Below, piece after piece: positions 46,473-58,083 of a DNA stretch of 64,000 nt. The translations under genes were made by a program, and so were the position numbers. The stretch is from Pseudomonadota bacterium (GTDB taxonomy: Bacteria > Pseudomonadota > Gammaproteobacteria > Burkholderiales > Sulfuriferulaceae): positions 1 to 64,000 of the forward strand of contig JAJYYK010000012.1 of assembly GCA_021801025.1 (NCBI GenBank), read 5' to 3'. The notes under the pieces were generated by a model. That model searched no databases and was not told the origin of the DNA. It worked only from the letters and a program-made list of their open reading frames with translations. Positions within the stretch are counted from its first letter, which is position 1, and each line of letters opens with the position of its first letter.

Positions 46473-46485
46473 GTATGAGGAAAGC

Positions 46486-47172
46486 TTAACGGCGGTCGTT
46501 GCCGGAAAATGCCATTAACAGGCTCAGCAGGTTGACGAAGATGTTGTAGATGTCGAGATAAATCGCCAGCGTAGCCATGACGTAGTTGGTTTCACCGCCC
46601 ACGACAATCCTGCTCACATCAAACAGCAAATAACCCGAGAAAATCAGGATGGCAATGGCGGAAATGGCCAGAGATGCCGCTGCAACATGGAAAAAGAGGT
46701 TGGCGATAGAAGCCAGGATCAACATCACCAAACCGACCATCAGGAACTGGCCCAGAAAGCTGAAATCTTTTTTGGTGACCGTCGCGACGGTTGCCAAAGT
46801 CAGAAAAATGGCCCCCGTACCGCCAGCAGCCATTGCAATCAGTTGACCGCCATTACTGAAGTGCAGCGCGACTTGCAGGATGGGGCCCAACATCAGGCCA
46901 AGCAAAAAGGTGACAAGCAACAGCAGTAGAATACCTATGCTGTTATTGCGGTTGGCCGAGATGCCTGCAAACAGGCCGAACATGACGGCCAGCATCAACA
47001 GCGAACCGATGAGGGGATGTTGTGCCAAAAAGCCAAAATGCATTTGAATACCCATGAACGCGCCGATAACGGTGGGTATCATGGTCAGGCCCAGCATCAT
47101 GTAGGTGCTGCGTAATACTTTTTGTTGTGTTGAAACTGGCGTAAGGCCAGCGTTAACAGTGTTAAGTTCCAT
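46486..47172 (-). CDS. Bax inhibitor-1/YccA-family membrane protein
   Basis: The 228-residue protein has about seven hydrophobic segments and the BI-1 family ends: LRSTYMMLGLTMIPTVIGA near the N-terminus and FLTLATVATVTKKDFSFLG, then a last region with YLDIYNIFVNLLSLLMAFSG. Bacterial members include calcium-leak channels and YccA, which inhibits FtsH proteolysis; which applies here is unknown. It is a single gene on the minus strand. Confidence 0.93.
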   Translation of the reverse strand: MELNTVNAGLTPVSTQQKVLRSTYMMLGLTMIPTVIGAFMGIQMHFGFLAQHPLIGSLLMLAVMFGLFAGISANRNNSIGILLLLLVTFLLGLMLGPILQVALHFSNGGQLIAMAAGGTGAIFLTLATVATVTKKDFSFLGQFLMVGLVMLILASIANLFFHVAAASLAISAIAILIFSGYLLFDVSRIVVGGETNYVMATLAIYLDIYNIFVNLLSLLMAFSGNDRR

Positions 47173-47269
47173 AGTGGATGCTCACAATAAATAAAGGATA
47201 CAGCGTAGACTATAACATGGGTCGATAAGTTGCAAGGATACTTTTAAAACCGGGATAAAATTGGCAATA

Positions 47270-48610
47270 TCATTGTTCACGTTCAAATACACTGATTGAT
47301 TCCACGTGCGCGGTATGCGGGAACATATTGGCAATCCCTGTGGCTTTTAATTGGTAACCTTTTTCGTGCACGAGTACCGCTGCGTCGCGTGCCAGGCTGG
47401 CAGGGTTGCACGACACATACACGATGCGGTGCGGGGCTTCGTCGTCGAGGGCTTGTGCCAGTGCCAGTGCGCCATCGCGCGGCGGATCAATGAGCATTTT
47501 ATCGATTTTACCCAGCGCACGTAAACTTTCTGGCGTCATTTCAAACAAATTGGCACAAGAAAACTGCACATTGCTGATGTTGTTGTGGGTGGCATTTTGC
47601 GTGGCGCGGGTCACCAGTTCCGGACTGCCTTCGATGCCGATGACGTTGCCAGCGTGACGGGCAATCGGCAGGGTAAAATTGCCGATACCACAAAACATAT
47701 CTGCGATGCGTTCATGCGCGGCAGGTGCCAGCAATTGCATGGCGCGGCGGATTAAAATGGGATTGACGGCGGTGTTGATCTGGGTAAATTCACTGGGTTT
47801 GAACGGCATGACCAAATGATATTCAGGCAAGTGATATGCAAGTTTGGCTGCATCCAGTGGATAAAACGGGATGATGGTGGTCGGTCCTTTGGATTGCAAC
47901 CACCATTGAATGTGATGTTGATCCGCGAATTGGCGCAGCATATCCTGGTCGGCCTCACTGGGTTCGGCCATGTGGCGCAGCACCAGCGCATCGACATCAT
48001 CGGTGGCGACAACTTCAATTTGCGGCACCGCAGCGCGGATGCTCAACTGTACAATCAACTGGCGTAAAGGGTCAATCAGTGCAGAAATGCGCGGCGGCAG
48101 TACCGCGCAGGCATGCATGTCGGCGATGAAGCTGTTTTTGCGTTCGTGAAAGCCGACCAGCACGCCGCCTTTTTTTTCCACCAGGCGCACCGACAAGCGT
48201 GCGCGGGTACGGTAACCCCAGGAAGGGCCGTGAATGGCGGGCAAGATGTATTCGGCGTGCACTGTTCCGATGTGGTTGAGGTTGTCTTCCAGCACCCGCT
48301 GTTTAGCAGCCACTTGAGCGCTGGCTTCGATATGTTGCAGGCTGCAGCCGCCGCATACCCCAAAATGCGGGCAACGAGGGGTGACCCGCATGGCGCTGGG
48401 GGTGATGACACGAAGCAGCTGCGCCATTTCATAATGTTCTTTTTTTCGGTAACTGGAACAGGTCACCAGTTCGCCAGTGATCGCGCCATCAATAAATAAA
48501 GTTTTTCCGTCCGAGCGATGCGCCACTCCACGTCCCTCGTGGTCGATGGATTCTATTTTGACCGGTTCAGGCTTGATGGCTCCAGATTGAATCGGGTTAG
48601 GTGTGAGCAT
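47270..48610 (-). CDS. rlmD: 23S rRNA (uracil-1939-C5) methyltransferase
   Basis: RlmD (RumA) methylates U1939 of 23S rRNA using SAM. The 446-residue protein has an N-terminal TRAM domain (VKIESIDHEGRGVAH), a [4Fe-4S] cysteine set in CPHFGVCGGCSLQH with a later Cys in MHACAVLPPR, the SAM-binding DMFCGIGNFTLPIA and the nucleophile in VSCNPASLARD. The neighbours adk and kdsB are read on the same strand upstream, four bases from adk. Confidence 0.95.
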   Translation of the reverse strand: MLTPNPIQSGAIKPEPVKIESIDHEGRGVAHRSDGKTLFIDGAITGELVTCSSYRKKEHYEMAQLLRVITPSAMRVTPRCPHFGVCGGCSLQHIEASAQVAAKQRVLEDNLNHIGTVHAEYILPAIHGPSWGYRTRARLSVRLVEKKGGVLVGFHERKNSFIADMHACAVLPPRISALIDPLRQLIVQLSIRAAVPQIEVVATDDVDALVLRHMAEPSEADQDMLRQFADQHHIQWWLQSKGPTTIIPFYPLDAAKLAYHLPEYHLVMPFKPSEFTQINTAVNPILIRRAMQLLAPAAHERIADMFCGIGNFTLPIARHAGNVIGIEGSPELVTRATQNATHNNISNVQFSCANLFEMTPESLRALGKIDKMLIDPPRDGALALAQALDDEAPHRIVYVSCNPASLARDAAVLVHEKGYQLKATGIANMFPHTAHVESISVFEREQ

Positions 48611-48613
48611 GGC

Positions 48614-50060
<1,447 letters not shown>

Positions 50061-50097
50061 TAAATTTCCCCGGAAAAGTGATTTTTAACATTGTCCA

Positions 50098-50277
50098 TTA
50101 AGGTGTTTCATCCTCGGCCAATACGCGCGCTTCGCTTTCCAGCATCACGGGAATGCCATCACGGATGGGGAAGGCCAGGCGTTCTGCTTTACAAATTAAT
50201 TCATTGGCAGATTTATGGTAGATAAGTTTACCCTTGCAGATCGGGCAGACCAGAATATCAAGTAGTTTACTGTCCAT
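50098..50277 (-). CDS. Trm112-family (YcaR-like) small protein
   Basis: This 59-residue gene starts [18 protein letters not shown] and continues to [16 protein letters not shown], the Trm112/YcaR pattern. Only the first CPxC zinc knuckle and one later Cys are present. Members can activate methyltransferases by protein contact; in bacteria the gene usually sits between lpxK and kdsB, as here. Its ATG shares one base with the lpxK stop (TAATG), so it is coupled to it. Confidence 0.9.
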   Translation of the reverse strand: MDSKLLDILVCPICKGKLIYHKSANELICKAERLAFPIRDGIPVMLESEARVLAEDETP

Positions 50278-51299
50278 TATTTAGCATCCAATAGCGATAA
50301 AAGATGAGGCATCAGCGCGGCGTCAACCTGTGCTGCTACCGGCCACACCCACATATTGTCGGTGGCGAAAGCTTGACATTTTACTGCATCTTTCTCTGTC
50401 ATGATGAGATTGCCTGGAAAATTCAGTTCATCGGCTTGAAATGCGTGATGATCGGGAAAGGGGTGTGGGGTAAATGTCAGGCCAGCTGCTTGCAACTGAT
50501 CAAAAAAGCGTTGCGGATGTCCAATGCCAGCTATGGCATGCAGCGGTTCGTTTGCAAAGTGATGCACATCAACATGATGGTGGGGTGACTTAAGCGCATA
50601 AATGGGCGCAGGTACCAGTTGCATGGTGTGATGAGCGCGTAGCGCGCGCAGGCTGGGATGTGCGGTACCTGTTTGGTTCACTACCACGATATCGACTGAA
50701 TTTAAGCGCGACAGGGGTTCGCGCAAGGGTCCCGCAGGCAGCAAATGGGTATTGCCAAATCCGCGTACTGCATCAACGACTGCAATATCAATATCCCGAT
50801 CTAATGCCAAGTGTTGTAGCCCATCATCGCTAAGCAGTACATCGGTTTCGGGGTGCGCTGCGAGCAGTGCGCGGGCGGCAAGGGGGCGATTGCGTCCCAC
50901 CCAGACCGGCACGGAAGTTCGGCTGGCAAGCAGGATCGCTTCGTCACCAGTTTGCGTGGCATCGCTTTGAGCGGTGACAGCCAGTGGGACGCGAGCTTGA
51001 CCGCCATAGCCCCGGCTGATGATGCCGGGATGCTTTCCCTTAGCCTGGAGTTGTTGCGCCAGCCAAATGACCAGAGGGGTTTTCCCTGTGCCCCCTACCG
51101 TGAGATTGCCTGCTACAATGACCGGCACGGGAAGGGTGTGGGCGGAGACAAGATTAAGGCGGTATGCCAGTCGGCGTAGCGTGATCAGGCTGCGATATAA
51201 ACAGGATAAAGGGCGCAAGACCATTTGCCACGCACTGCGTTGTTGCCACTGTTGCATCAGCCAAGCCTGGAATCCATGCCCAAAGGTCTCAGCTACCAT
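50277..51299 (-). CDS. lpxK: tetraacyldisaccharide 4'-kinase
   Basis: LpxK phosphorylates the 4' position of the lipid A precursor at the inner membrane. The 340-residue protein has an N-terminal membrane-contact helix, the P-loop [12 protein letters not shown] and the segment [19 protein letters not shown] typical of the family. It overlaps the glycosyltransferase-like gene upstream by seven bases and the Trm112-like gene downstream by one. Confidence 0.96.
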   Translation of the reverse strand: MVAETFGHGFQAWLMQQWQQRSAWQMVLRPLSCLYRSLITLRRLAYRLNLVSAHTLPVPVIVAGNLTVGGTGKTPLVIWLAQQLQAKGKHPGIISRGYGGQARVPLAVTAQSDATQTGDEAILLASRTSVPVWVGRNRPLAARALLAAHPETDVLLSDDGLQHLALDRDIDIAVVDAVRGFGNTHLLPAGPLREPLSRLNSVDIVVVNQTGTAHPSLRALRAHHTMQLVPAPIYALKSPHHHVDVHHFANEPLHAIAGIGHPQRFFDQLQAAGLTFTPHPFPDHHAFQADELNFPGNLIMTEKDAVKCQAFATDNMWVWPVAAQVDAALMPHLLSLLDAK

Positions 51300-52345
51300 T
51301 CAAAAACCCGCTCTATCAGTGCGCGGCTGTCTGATTCGGCTTGCCGTCGCTCTTGCCAGAATGACCGGCGTGCCCGATCACCGGCTTGGCGTGCATGGAT
51401 GGGATTGGCGCGCCAATCGCGCCATTTTTCCAGTGGCGTTGGGCAGATAAGTAACATTGCATTTTGCGCAGGCAGATAGGGCAAAACGCAAGTGATGGCT
51501 GCGCCACCGGCCATGGCTTGCCACAACAATTCACTGTCACCCCGGGAAAAATGCGTGCCGGTGACGGAGGCAGACACCGCCGGTAGCCATTTCTCGTCGT
51601 CCACCCAAATCACCTGGCCGTCGACCATGGGTTGTCTGTCCCATTGACTGATGGCCAGGTGCGGTGCATCGGGCTGGTGACCACTGACAAATAGCACGTC
51701 TTCGGGTGCTTCGTTTATCCATTGCTTGATGAAGGGATGGTCAGCTGCAGAATCGCTGTGCCACCACCACAGATGGCGTTCATGACCTTGATTAACCAGT
51801 GTTTTGAAGTTTGGGTCGATTTGTGCCTGGGTGAGCAGGGTTTGTAAATCTGCACCTGTCCCGATGGTTTCGTGATGAAAAGTGCAAAATTGAGGGTGGG
51901 TGACTAAAACACGAGGATGTTGATTCAGCAGCGCATGCAAATGAGGGCGTACTGGGGTGTTCACCACGATAATTCCGTATGGCTCAAGGCGTTGCATGGC
52001 ACGCGCCAGTGCGCGAGGATGGTCGCAAGGCGCATAGCCCCATCCAGTTTTGTCGCATTCATCTAAAGGGGCAAGCAGGTCGGGGTATTCATGCTCAAAG
52101 CTGAGCACCAGGCGAATATCCAGGCGATTAGCGCGTAATGCCACAGTCAATTCTGCGGCCTGATGCACGCTTTCACGTGTATTGCCGGCAATGACCCAAA
52201 TCACCTTGCCACGTTCACCCAAAGGTTTTAACCAACCCCACCGCGCCGCAATGCGTGAATTTTGTTCGTTTTTACGGTCACGTCGATCGGCCAACCACAA
52301 GCCAAAAAAATTACTGCCAAAAGGGTCTTTCCAGTGAATGCTCAT
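51293..52345 (-). CDS. glycosyltransferase-like protein between exbD and lpxK
   Basis: I cannot assign this 350-residue protein firmly. The N-terminal half has GKVIWVIAGNTRESVHQAAEL, resembling the first Rossmann fold of Kdo transferase (WaaA), and the C-terminal part VTGTHFSRGDSELLWQAMAGGAAITCV resembles the donor-binding Gly/Glu region of GT-B enzymes. It lacks the usual WaaA membrane anchor. Position among lpxK and kdsB suggests lipid A or core-sugar work. An in-frame TTG at 52351 is possible; the ATG at 52345 is chosen. The 181-bp gap to exbD has no gene. Confidence 0.45.
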   Translation of the reverse strand: MSIHWKDPFGSNFFGLWLADRRDRKNEQNSRIAARWGWLKPLGERGKVIWVIAGNTRESVHQAAELTVALRANRLDIRLVLSFEHEYPDLLAPLDECDKTGWGYAPCDHPRALARAMQRLEPYGIIVVNTPVRPHLHALLNQHPRVLVTHPQFCTFHHETIGTGADLQTLLTQAQIDPNFKTLVNQGHERHLWWWHSDSAADHPFIKQWINEAPEDVLFVSGHQPDAPHLAISQWDRQPMVDGQVIWVDDEKWLPAVSASVTGTHFSRGDSELLWQAMAGGAAITCVLPYLPAQNAMLLICPTPLEKWRDWRANPIHARQAGDRARRSFWQERRQAESDSRALIERVFEW

Positions 52346-52526
52346 GCCCAAAGTCGTGCTGGTGTCTTATTGCATAAGTCTGCGTCAATATCGAGGCCGA
52401 GGATTTGGCACGGATGGCGCGAAGGTAACCGCAGCCATAGCCATTCTATGGCGAGGATTGGCGACAAAGCCAGCTGAGTCAAAGACTGGACGAATATAGC
52501 AAGACTTGTGCAATTAGACACTCGCA

Positions 52527-52943
52527 TCAATTGGCTTTTTCTGTCGCAAAGGTGATGCGGGTCAAACCCGCTTCTCTGCCTGCTTCCATGACATTGATGA
52601 CGGATTGGTGTGTGGTTTTGGCATCAGCATTGATTACGATGACTGTGTCAGGCGAGCCTTTGGCTGCCTGCTGCAGCAGCTGAGCCAGATTGGCTACATT
52701 GGAAAAGTTGATTGGGGTATTGTTGATCGCGTAATTGCCTGCAGCATCGACGGAAACAGTTACCTGTTGCGGTTTTTCTTTGGTGGTGTCGCCATTGGCC
52801 TGCGGTAGATTGATCTGCAGCTCGGAGAATTTGGAGTAAGTTGTGGTCACCATCAAAAAAATCAGTACGACCAATAATACGTCGATCATGGGAATCAGGT
52901 TGATTTCCGGTTCTTCGCTGTTTTTTCGGTGTTGAAAATTCAT
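52527..52943 (-). CDS. exbD: ExbD/TolR-family energy transducer
   Basis: The 138-residue protein has one N-terminal membrane helix (INLIPMIDVLLVVLIFLMVTT) with the essential Asp in PMIDVLLV, and a periplasmic domain (VTVSVDAAGNYAINN). With ExbB it uses the proton gradient to drive TonB-like transport, or Tol function. It starts 11 bp after exbB; position next to lpxK is typical for Betaproteobacteria. Substrate receptors are not in the window. Confidence 0.92.
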   Translation of the reverse strand: MNFQHRKNSEEPEINLIPMIDVLLVVLIFLMVTTTYSKFSELQINLPQANGDTTKEKPQQVTVSVDAAGNYAINNTPINFSNVANLAQLLQQAAKGSPDTVIVINADAKTTHQSVINVMEAGREAGLTRITFATEKAN

Positions 52944-52954
52944 GAGGCGACTCT

Positions 52955-53560
52955 TTATGTGCGTTCGTTATGCAGCATTTCAACCAGCTTGACAGCTTCT
53001 TGCTCCATATTAATGACAATGTCGTCTACACGCGCACGGAAAAGCCGGTAGGCAATCAAACTGGGAATCGCCACAATCAAACCAAAGGCGGTGTTATACA
53101 GTGCAGTAGAAATGCCATGGGCCAAAACAGCAGGATTGCCGCCAGAGGGTGTTTGGGCACCGAAAATTTCGACCATGCCGATCACCGTGCCCAGCAGACC
53201 CAACAGGGGGGCGACGGACGCGATGGTGCCCAGCGCGGGTAAAAAGCGTTCCAGATCATGCACCGCAGCGCGTCCGGCTTCTTCAATCGCTTCTTTCATG
53301 ATGGCGCGTGAATTTTTGGCATTGCGCAAGCCTGCCGCCAATACGCGACCCAGCGGCGAGCTTTCTGCCAATAAAGCAAGCATTTCCGGATTGGCACCCT
53401 GGCTGTGATAAGCCTTTAAGGTTCTGTCCAGCAAGTCTTTGGGTGCGACTTCACTGGTGCGCAGGGAAATAATACGTTCGATAATGATGGCGACAGATAA
53501 AATTGAGGCCAGAATGAGTGACCAGATCGGCCAACCGGCTGCTTCGACAATTGCTAACAC
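52955..53560 (-). CDS. exbB: ExbB/TolQ/MotA-type proton channel
   Basis: The 201-residue protein has three membrane segments (about residues 10-30, 105-130 and 150-172) and the family signature LGLLGTVIGMVEIF with ALYNTAFGLIVAIPSLIAY. It forms the pentameric proton channel partner of ExbD, encoded downstream. No TonB gene is adjacent. Confidence 0.93.
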   Translation of the reverse strand: MLAIVEAAGWPIWSLILASILSVAIIIERIISLRTSEVAPKDLLDRTLKAYHSQGANPEMLALLAESSPLGRVLAAGLRNAKNSRAIMKEAIEEAGRAAVHDLERFLPALGTIASVAPLLGLLGTVIGMVEIFGAQTPSGGNPAVLAHGISTALYNTAFGLIVAIPSLIAYRLFRARVDDIVINMEQEAVKLVEMLHNERT

Positions 53561-53641
53561 GCAAAAACTCCATAGATGTACAACACGGTTACTTTAGCGT
53601 GAGAATGAAAATTCGGCAAGCGTTCATTTTGGATTTGTGCG

Positions 53642-54415
53642 TTAAGATTGTGGTAAATGACGCCATGCAAAACCATTTGCCTGGTCGGCATAATCCAGCC
53701 ATTGTGGATGGTGACCCAATGCACCGGCAAGACTGGCCAGTGCTAATTGCGGGGTGTTGTTGTGTTGTGACAGGTGTGCGGCAATGAGGTGATGTAAGCG
53801 ACAGGTATCTATTTGAGTCAGCAGCCTGGCTGCAGTCTGATTGTCAAGATGTCCAAACTGGCCGCCGATACGCTGTTTGAGTGATGGTGGGTAAGGGCTG
53901 TTGCGCAGCATGTCGGTGTCATGGTTGCACTCCAACACCAGTGCATCGCAACCGTTGAGCATGTCAACAATGTGGGGTGTGATGGCACCCACATCGGTGA
54001 GTACGCCCAAGCGGTGCCGCCCGTTACTGAAAACATATTGTACAGGTTCGCGCGCATCGTGCGGCACTGGAAAAGCTTGCACAAAGATGTCGCCAATCTG
54101 GAAACTTTGGTGGCTGTCAATTACACAGATTTCGGGCAGCGGCCCCTTGTGTCGGCGCGCGTGCTGCTGTGTGCCATGTGTCATCCACAGCGGAATGTTG
54201 TATTTGCGCGCGAAACGCACCGCGCCTTGCAGATGATCGGCATGTTCATGTGTGAGGAGAATGGCAGTGATTTGCTCCGCGCCCAAATCTTTGTTCGCTA
54301 ATCGATGACAGGTATCGCGCAGACCAAACCCACAGTCCAGCATAATGCGGGTTTGGCCCACTTCTACCACCAGCGCATTACCCTCACTGCCACTACCTAA
54401 ACTGGCAAAACGCAT
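53642..54415 (-). CDS. MBL-fold metallohydrolase (YycJ/WalJ-like)
   Basis: The 257-residue protein has the metallo-beta-lactamase metal motif THEHADH after MRFASLGSGSEGNALVV, further His residues in VPHDA and TDVGAIT, and a late HLSQHNN. SGSEGN and this order are typical of YycJ-type single-domain phosphodiesterases or exonucleases. The ATG at 54415 matches the family; the open frame from 54460 adds a basic leader. bamC is 63 bp upstream on the same strand. Confidence 0.85.
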   Translation of the reverse strand: MRFASLGSGSEGNALVVEVGQTRIMLDCGFGLRDTCHRLANKDLGAEQITAILLTHEHADHLQGAVRFARKYNIPLWMTHGTQQHARRHKGPLPEICVIDSHQSFQIGDIFVQAFPVPHDAREPVQYVFSNGRHRLGVLTDVGAITPHIVDMLNGCDALVLECNHDTDMLRNSPYPPSLKQRIGGQFGHLDNQTAARLLTQIDTCRLHHLIAAHLSQHNNTPQLALASLAGALGHHPQWLDYADQANGFAWRHLPQS

Positions 54416-54478
54416 TGCGCCACATATTCCGCTTTGTCTGTGTCGGGTCGCAAAGGCCACTGTACAGGTAACATGGTG

Positions 54479-55672
54479 CTATTTCAGTTGTCCGAATAAC
54501 TTGTTGATAATCCGGGTGACTATTTTAACTGGAGCGGGCTTGCCTTCGTTGTTTAACACGCGGATGTCCGTGCGCGTGGCAGCAGCATTTTCATCCAGCT
54601 CAATTTGATATTGGGTAAAGTTGTCGCCAATGTGTTTCCAGAATGCCAGTTTATCCAGAATACCGGTTGATTTTTCATCATCGACGGCCGTTTGGTCTTC
54701 GGTCACAACATACATGCCTTTGTTACGGTCGCGGCTCACAATGTTGTAACCGGCGTGTTCCAGAGCGAGACCCACGCGTCGCCAGGCCGGATCAAAGGCT
54801 TCATCATCATGAAGGAAAATGCTGCCATCATCAGCATGAGCAAGGTGGGCTAAACCACTCGGTGCACTGGTTTGTAACAGGGTTTTCGCTTGCATGGTGG
54901 TTACACCAAAATCTTGCATCAAACGTGTCAGCATTTCGGCTTCGGCACCTGGGTCACTGGGACCAATTTGCCACGCGGTTTGCATCGCATCGATGCTGTT
55001 GTCGTGAACTTCGATTGCGGTGCGTTCCGTGATGTAAATTTCGGTCTGATTGGGGTTGGTCGTGACACTTTCTATGCGCGTGCGGAATTGATCACGTTGA
55101 CCGCTGGAATACATGCCGGGCAATATCTTGCCCAGTGTGCTGTGTATGATATCTTGCGGCAGTTTGTCACTGTCATCTTTCCAGCCGGTTTGCAAAATGC
55201 CAATTTTGGGGTCGTTTTGCGTCAATTTGAACCCATTATCCTGCCAGAATTTAACCAGCTTGGGCCAGACAGTCTCAGGTGACTGATTGACCACTAACCA
55301 GCGTTCCCCGCCGGAATGCTCGAGGCGCACCGTGTTGTCCGGTTTGGGCAATACGAGGTCGGCGCTGGCTTGTTGTTCACCCTGGGCAACGGATGCACTT
55401 GATTCTGCTGCACGACCACTGGCGGTGCCCTGCTGTGCGGCACTGTAAGCTGAATAGGTGGCGCTGGTCGGCGCATTCGATTCGTTGACTTGATAGCGCT
55501 TGTCTGTATCAATGGCAGTTAAATCAGGCGGTACCTCTAACGCATGCGATTGGGGTACATTTTGATAATCAACAGGCTCTGATTTGAATACGTTTTTGAT
55601 GCTGCTGCAGCCATTCAGGCTCAGCAACAGGCCTGCGCCAATCAGTGCAATGGTTACGGGCTTGAGTTTCAT
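54479..55672 (-). CDS. bamC: outer-membrane assembly lipoprotein BamC
   Basis: BamC is a lipoprotein of the BAM complex that inserts beta-barrel proteins. The 397-residue product has a lipoprotein signal ending LLLSLNGC (Cys22), the unstructured N-terminal segment with VPPDLT that binds BamD, and two helix-grip domains (LVKFWQDNGFKL and RVGLALEHAGYNIVSRD). It lies 29 bp downstream of dapA, the classical dapA-bamC order. The porin in this window is a predicted client. Confidence 0.9.
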   Translation of the reverse strand: MKLKPVTIALIGAGLLLSLNGCSSIKNVFKSEPVDYQNVPQSHALEVPPDLTAIDTDKRYQVNESNAPTSATYSAYSAAQQGTASGRAAESSASVAQGEQQASADLVLPKPDNTVRLEHSGGERWLVVNQSPETVWPKLVKFWQDNGFKLTQNDPKIGILQTGWKDDSDKLPQDIIHSTLGKILPGMYSSGQRDQFRTRIESVTTNPNQTEIYITERTAIEVHDNSIDAMQTAWQIGPSDPGAEAEMLTRLMQDFGVTTMQAKTLLQTSAPSGLAHLAHADDGSIFLHDDEAFDPAWRRVGLALEHAGYNIVSRDRNKGMYVVTEDQTAVDDEKSTGILDKLAFWKHIGDNFTQYQIELDENAAATRTDIRVLNNEGKPAPVKIVTRIINKLFGQLK

Positions 55673-55701
55673 TGTGTTGGATCCTTGGTGATAAGGGCTC
55701 G

Positions 55702-56589
55702 TTAATGATTAGGAAGGGTGATCTGTGCCTGACGGATGGCCAATCGTAAACGCTCTTGGTGCACTGGAGCCAATTGGGTCAGTGGCAAGCGGATGCCGTG
55801 CGAAATTTGACCCATTTCAGCCAGTGCCCATTTTACAGGAATGGGGTTGGCTTCGAGAAATAAATCACAATGCAAACCAAAAAGTTGACGGTTCAGTTCG
55901 CGTGCCAGGGTTAAATCACCCGAAGTTGCTGCAGTATACATTTGGTGCATACTTAAGGGCGCAACATTCGCTGTGACCGAAATGACGCCGTGTCCACCCA
56001 GCAGGAAAAAGGCTAAGGCTGTGGCGTCGTCGCCGGTGTACAGTGCAAAATCGGTGGGCGCATGCAAGATGAGTTCGGTGGCGCGCTGGATATTTCCCGT
56101 CGCATCTTTAATGCCGGCAATTCCATCAATTTGTGCCAAACGCAAAACCGTTTCATTGCTGATGTCGCAAGCAGTGCGCCCCGGCACATTATAAAGAATC
56201 ATCGGTAGATCAACGGCTTCGGCAATGGTTTTAAAATGCCGGTACAGGCCTTCCTGACCGGGTTTGTTGTAATATGGGGCAACAGACAAGCCGAAACTTG
56301 CCCCTGACTCCAGGGCGCAGCGGGTCAGCGCAATGGCCTCACTGGTAGAATTGGCACCGGTTCCGGCAATGACGGGGATGCGGCCGGCAACATGTTCGAC
56401 GGTAACACGAATGAGTTCGCAGTGTTCATCAAAACTGACGGCGGGTGATTCCCCGGTGGTACCTACAACGACGATGGCATCGGTTTGTTGCGCAATATGC
56501 CAGTCAATCAGCTTGCGAAGACCGGCAAAATCCAGACTGCCGTCTTCAAACATGGGTGTAACAATGGCCACCAAACTGCCTGTAAGCAT
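55702..56589 (-). CDS. dapA: 4-hydroxy-tetrahydrodipicolinate synthase
   Basis: DapA condenses pyruvate with aspartate semialdehyde in lysine and diaminopimelate synthesis. The 295-residue TIM barrel has [16 protein letters not shown], the proton-relay Tyr in [10 protein letters not shown] and the Schiff-base Lys in [11 protein letters not shown]. It reads away from scpA across 118 bp. Confidence 0.97.
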   Translation of the reverse strand: MLTGSLVAIVTPMFEDGSLDFAGLRKLIDWHIAQQTDAIVVVGTTGESPAVSFDEHCELIRVTVEHVAGRIPVIAGTGANSTSEAIALTRCALESGASFGLSVAPYYNKPGQEGLYRHFKTIAEAVDLPMILYNVPGRTACDISNETVLRLAQIDGIAGIKDATGNIQRATELILHAPTDFALYTGDDATALAFFLLGGHGVISVTANVAPLSMHQMYTAATSGDLTLARELNRQLFGLHCDLFLEANPIPVKWALAEMGQISHGIRLPLTQLAPVHQERLRLAIRQAQITLPNH

Positions 56590-56707
56590 ATCAATACCTG
56601 TGGGCTAAAGTCGCATCAAGCTAACATGATGGCATATCAGGTCGATGCAAAGATCAATCATTAAAGTGGTAAGTTTACCCGATTCAGGGCTGCTGTAGAA
56701 TACACGG

Positions 56708-57535
56708 ATGAATAAAATACGTTTGGACGGACAGATTATGAACGCGTCTTTGGCATGGGTGAATGGCGAGCCGCTTAAGGAGTTGCCACCGGACCTGTAT
56801 ATTCCACCTGATGCGTTGGCGGTTTATCTCAACACTTTTGAGGGGCCGCTGGATCTGTTGTCCTGGCTGATACGCCACCATCGATTGGATGTGCTGGATA
56901 TTCCTATGGCGCAGCTGACCGCACAATACATGAAATATGTGTTGTGGATGCGTAGCCAGCGACTCGAATTGGCCGCTGAATATTTGGTGATGGCGGTGTG
57001 GTTGATTGAAATCAAATCACGCCTGTTATTACCTGGTGTGCCGGATGTTGACGAAATGGGGGGGGATATTGATCCTCGTGCCGAGTTGGTACAGCGCTTG
57101 CTGGAATATGAACAAATTAGATGGGCGGCGCAGCAATTGGAGGCTTTGCCCCGAATTGGGCGTGAAATTTTTGCGGTACACCTCTCGCCTGAACTGGTCG
57201 CAGAGTCTCCGCCGCTGGTGGATGTGGCGGCATTTCCCCTCATTTGGCTTGAGTTCATCAAGCATGACCGTCTACTGAGTCACCACAAGGCGGCCCGGCG
57301 GGAGTTGTCAGTGCGCGCAGCGATGGCGAATTTGTTGTCTGGCGTGCAAGGCGACTTTTTCGTTGAATTTTATACATTGTTTGATGTCCGGCAGGGTGTG
57401 GCGCAGTGGGTGGTGAACTTTTTGGCATTATTGGAATTGGCACGGGAACACCAAATTGAATTGGTGCAAAATCAATCGTTCGCACCAATTTATCTGCGCG
57501 CAGCCGGCGCGACGGGTGAGGGGGATTTATTTTGA
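56708..57535 (+). CDS. scpA: segregation and condensation protein A
   Basis: ScpA is the kleisin of the SMC-ScpAB condensin. The 275-residue protein has the N-terminal FEGPLDLLSWLIRHHRLDVLDIP and LAAEYLVMAVWLIEIKSRLLLP, and a C-terminal winged-helix part. A second ATG at 56738 is possible. It overlaps scpB by four bases (TTGA). This chromosomal SMC kleisin is distinct from the JetA kleisin in the same window. Confidence 0.94.
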   Translation: MNKIRLDGQIMNASLAWVNGEPLKELPPDLYIPPDALAVYLNTFEGPLDLLSWLIRHHRLDVLDIPMAQLTAQYMKYVLWMRSQRLELAAEYLVMAVWLIEIKSRLLLPGVPDVDEMGGDIDPRAELVQRLLEYEQIRWAAQQLEALPRIGREIFAVHLSPELVAESPPLVDVAAFPLIWLEFIKHDRLLSHHKAARRELSVRAAMANLLSGVQGDFFVEFYTLFDVRQGVAQWVVNFLALLELAREHQIELVQNQSFAPIYLRAAGATGEGDLF

Positions 57536-58083
57536 CACACTTAAAAATTGTGCTGGAAATGTTGTTGTTGAGTAGTGTCGAACCACTGACTTTGGCACAG
57601 ATGCGTTCAGCCCTGGATGAGGAGGTGTCATCTGAAGCGTTACGACGCGGTTTGGACGCGTTGCGTTCAGACTGGCATGATCGCGGATTGGAATTGGTGT
57701 GTGTGGCAGATGGTTGGCGTTTCCAAACCAAAGTGCAATTTCAGGGGTACTTGCAACGCTTGCGGGTGGAAAAACCGCCCAAATATTCGCGTGCAGTCAT
57801 GGAAACCCTGGCTGTCATCGTTTATAAACAACCGGTGACCCGTGGTGACATCGAAGCCATTCGCGGCGTCAGTTTGAATGCGCAAACATTGCGTACGCTT
57901 GAGCAGCGCGGCTGGATACGGATTGCCGGTCATCGCAATGTGCCCGGACGTCCGGCGTTGTTTGTCACTACCCCGCAATTTTTGAGCGATTTAAATCTTC
58001 GTACATTGGATGACTTGCCGCCATTGCAAGGTGGTGATGAGCAGGTTCCGAATCTTGCTGTCAATGCCGAGTTGGACTTGTAG
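57532..58083 (+). CDS. scpB: segregation and condensation protein B
   Basis: ScpB is the KITE partner of ScpA. The 183-residue protein has LLLSSVEPLTLAQMRSAL, the winged-helix segment YSRAVMETLAVIVYKQPVTRGDIEAIRGV and RPALFVTTPQFL. The start is a TTG overlapping the scpA stop. The following 379 bp hold no gene but include two stem-loops. Confidence 0.93.
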   Translation: MTHLKIVLEMLLLSSVEPLTLAQMRSALDEEVSSEALRRGLDALRSDWHDRGLELVCVADGWRFQTKVQFQGYLQRLRVEKPPKYSRAVMETLAVIVYKQPVTRGDIEAIRGVSLNAQTLRTLEQRGWIRIAGHRNVPGRPALFVTTPQFLSDLNLRTLDDLPPLQGGDEQVPNLAVNAELDL

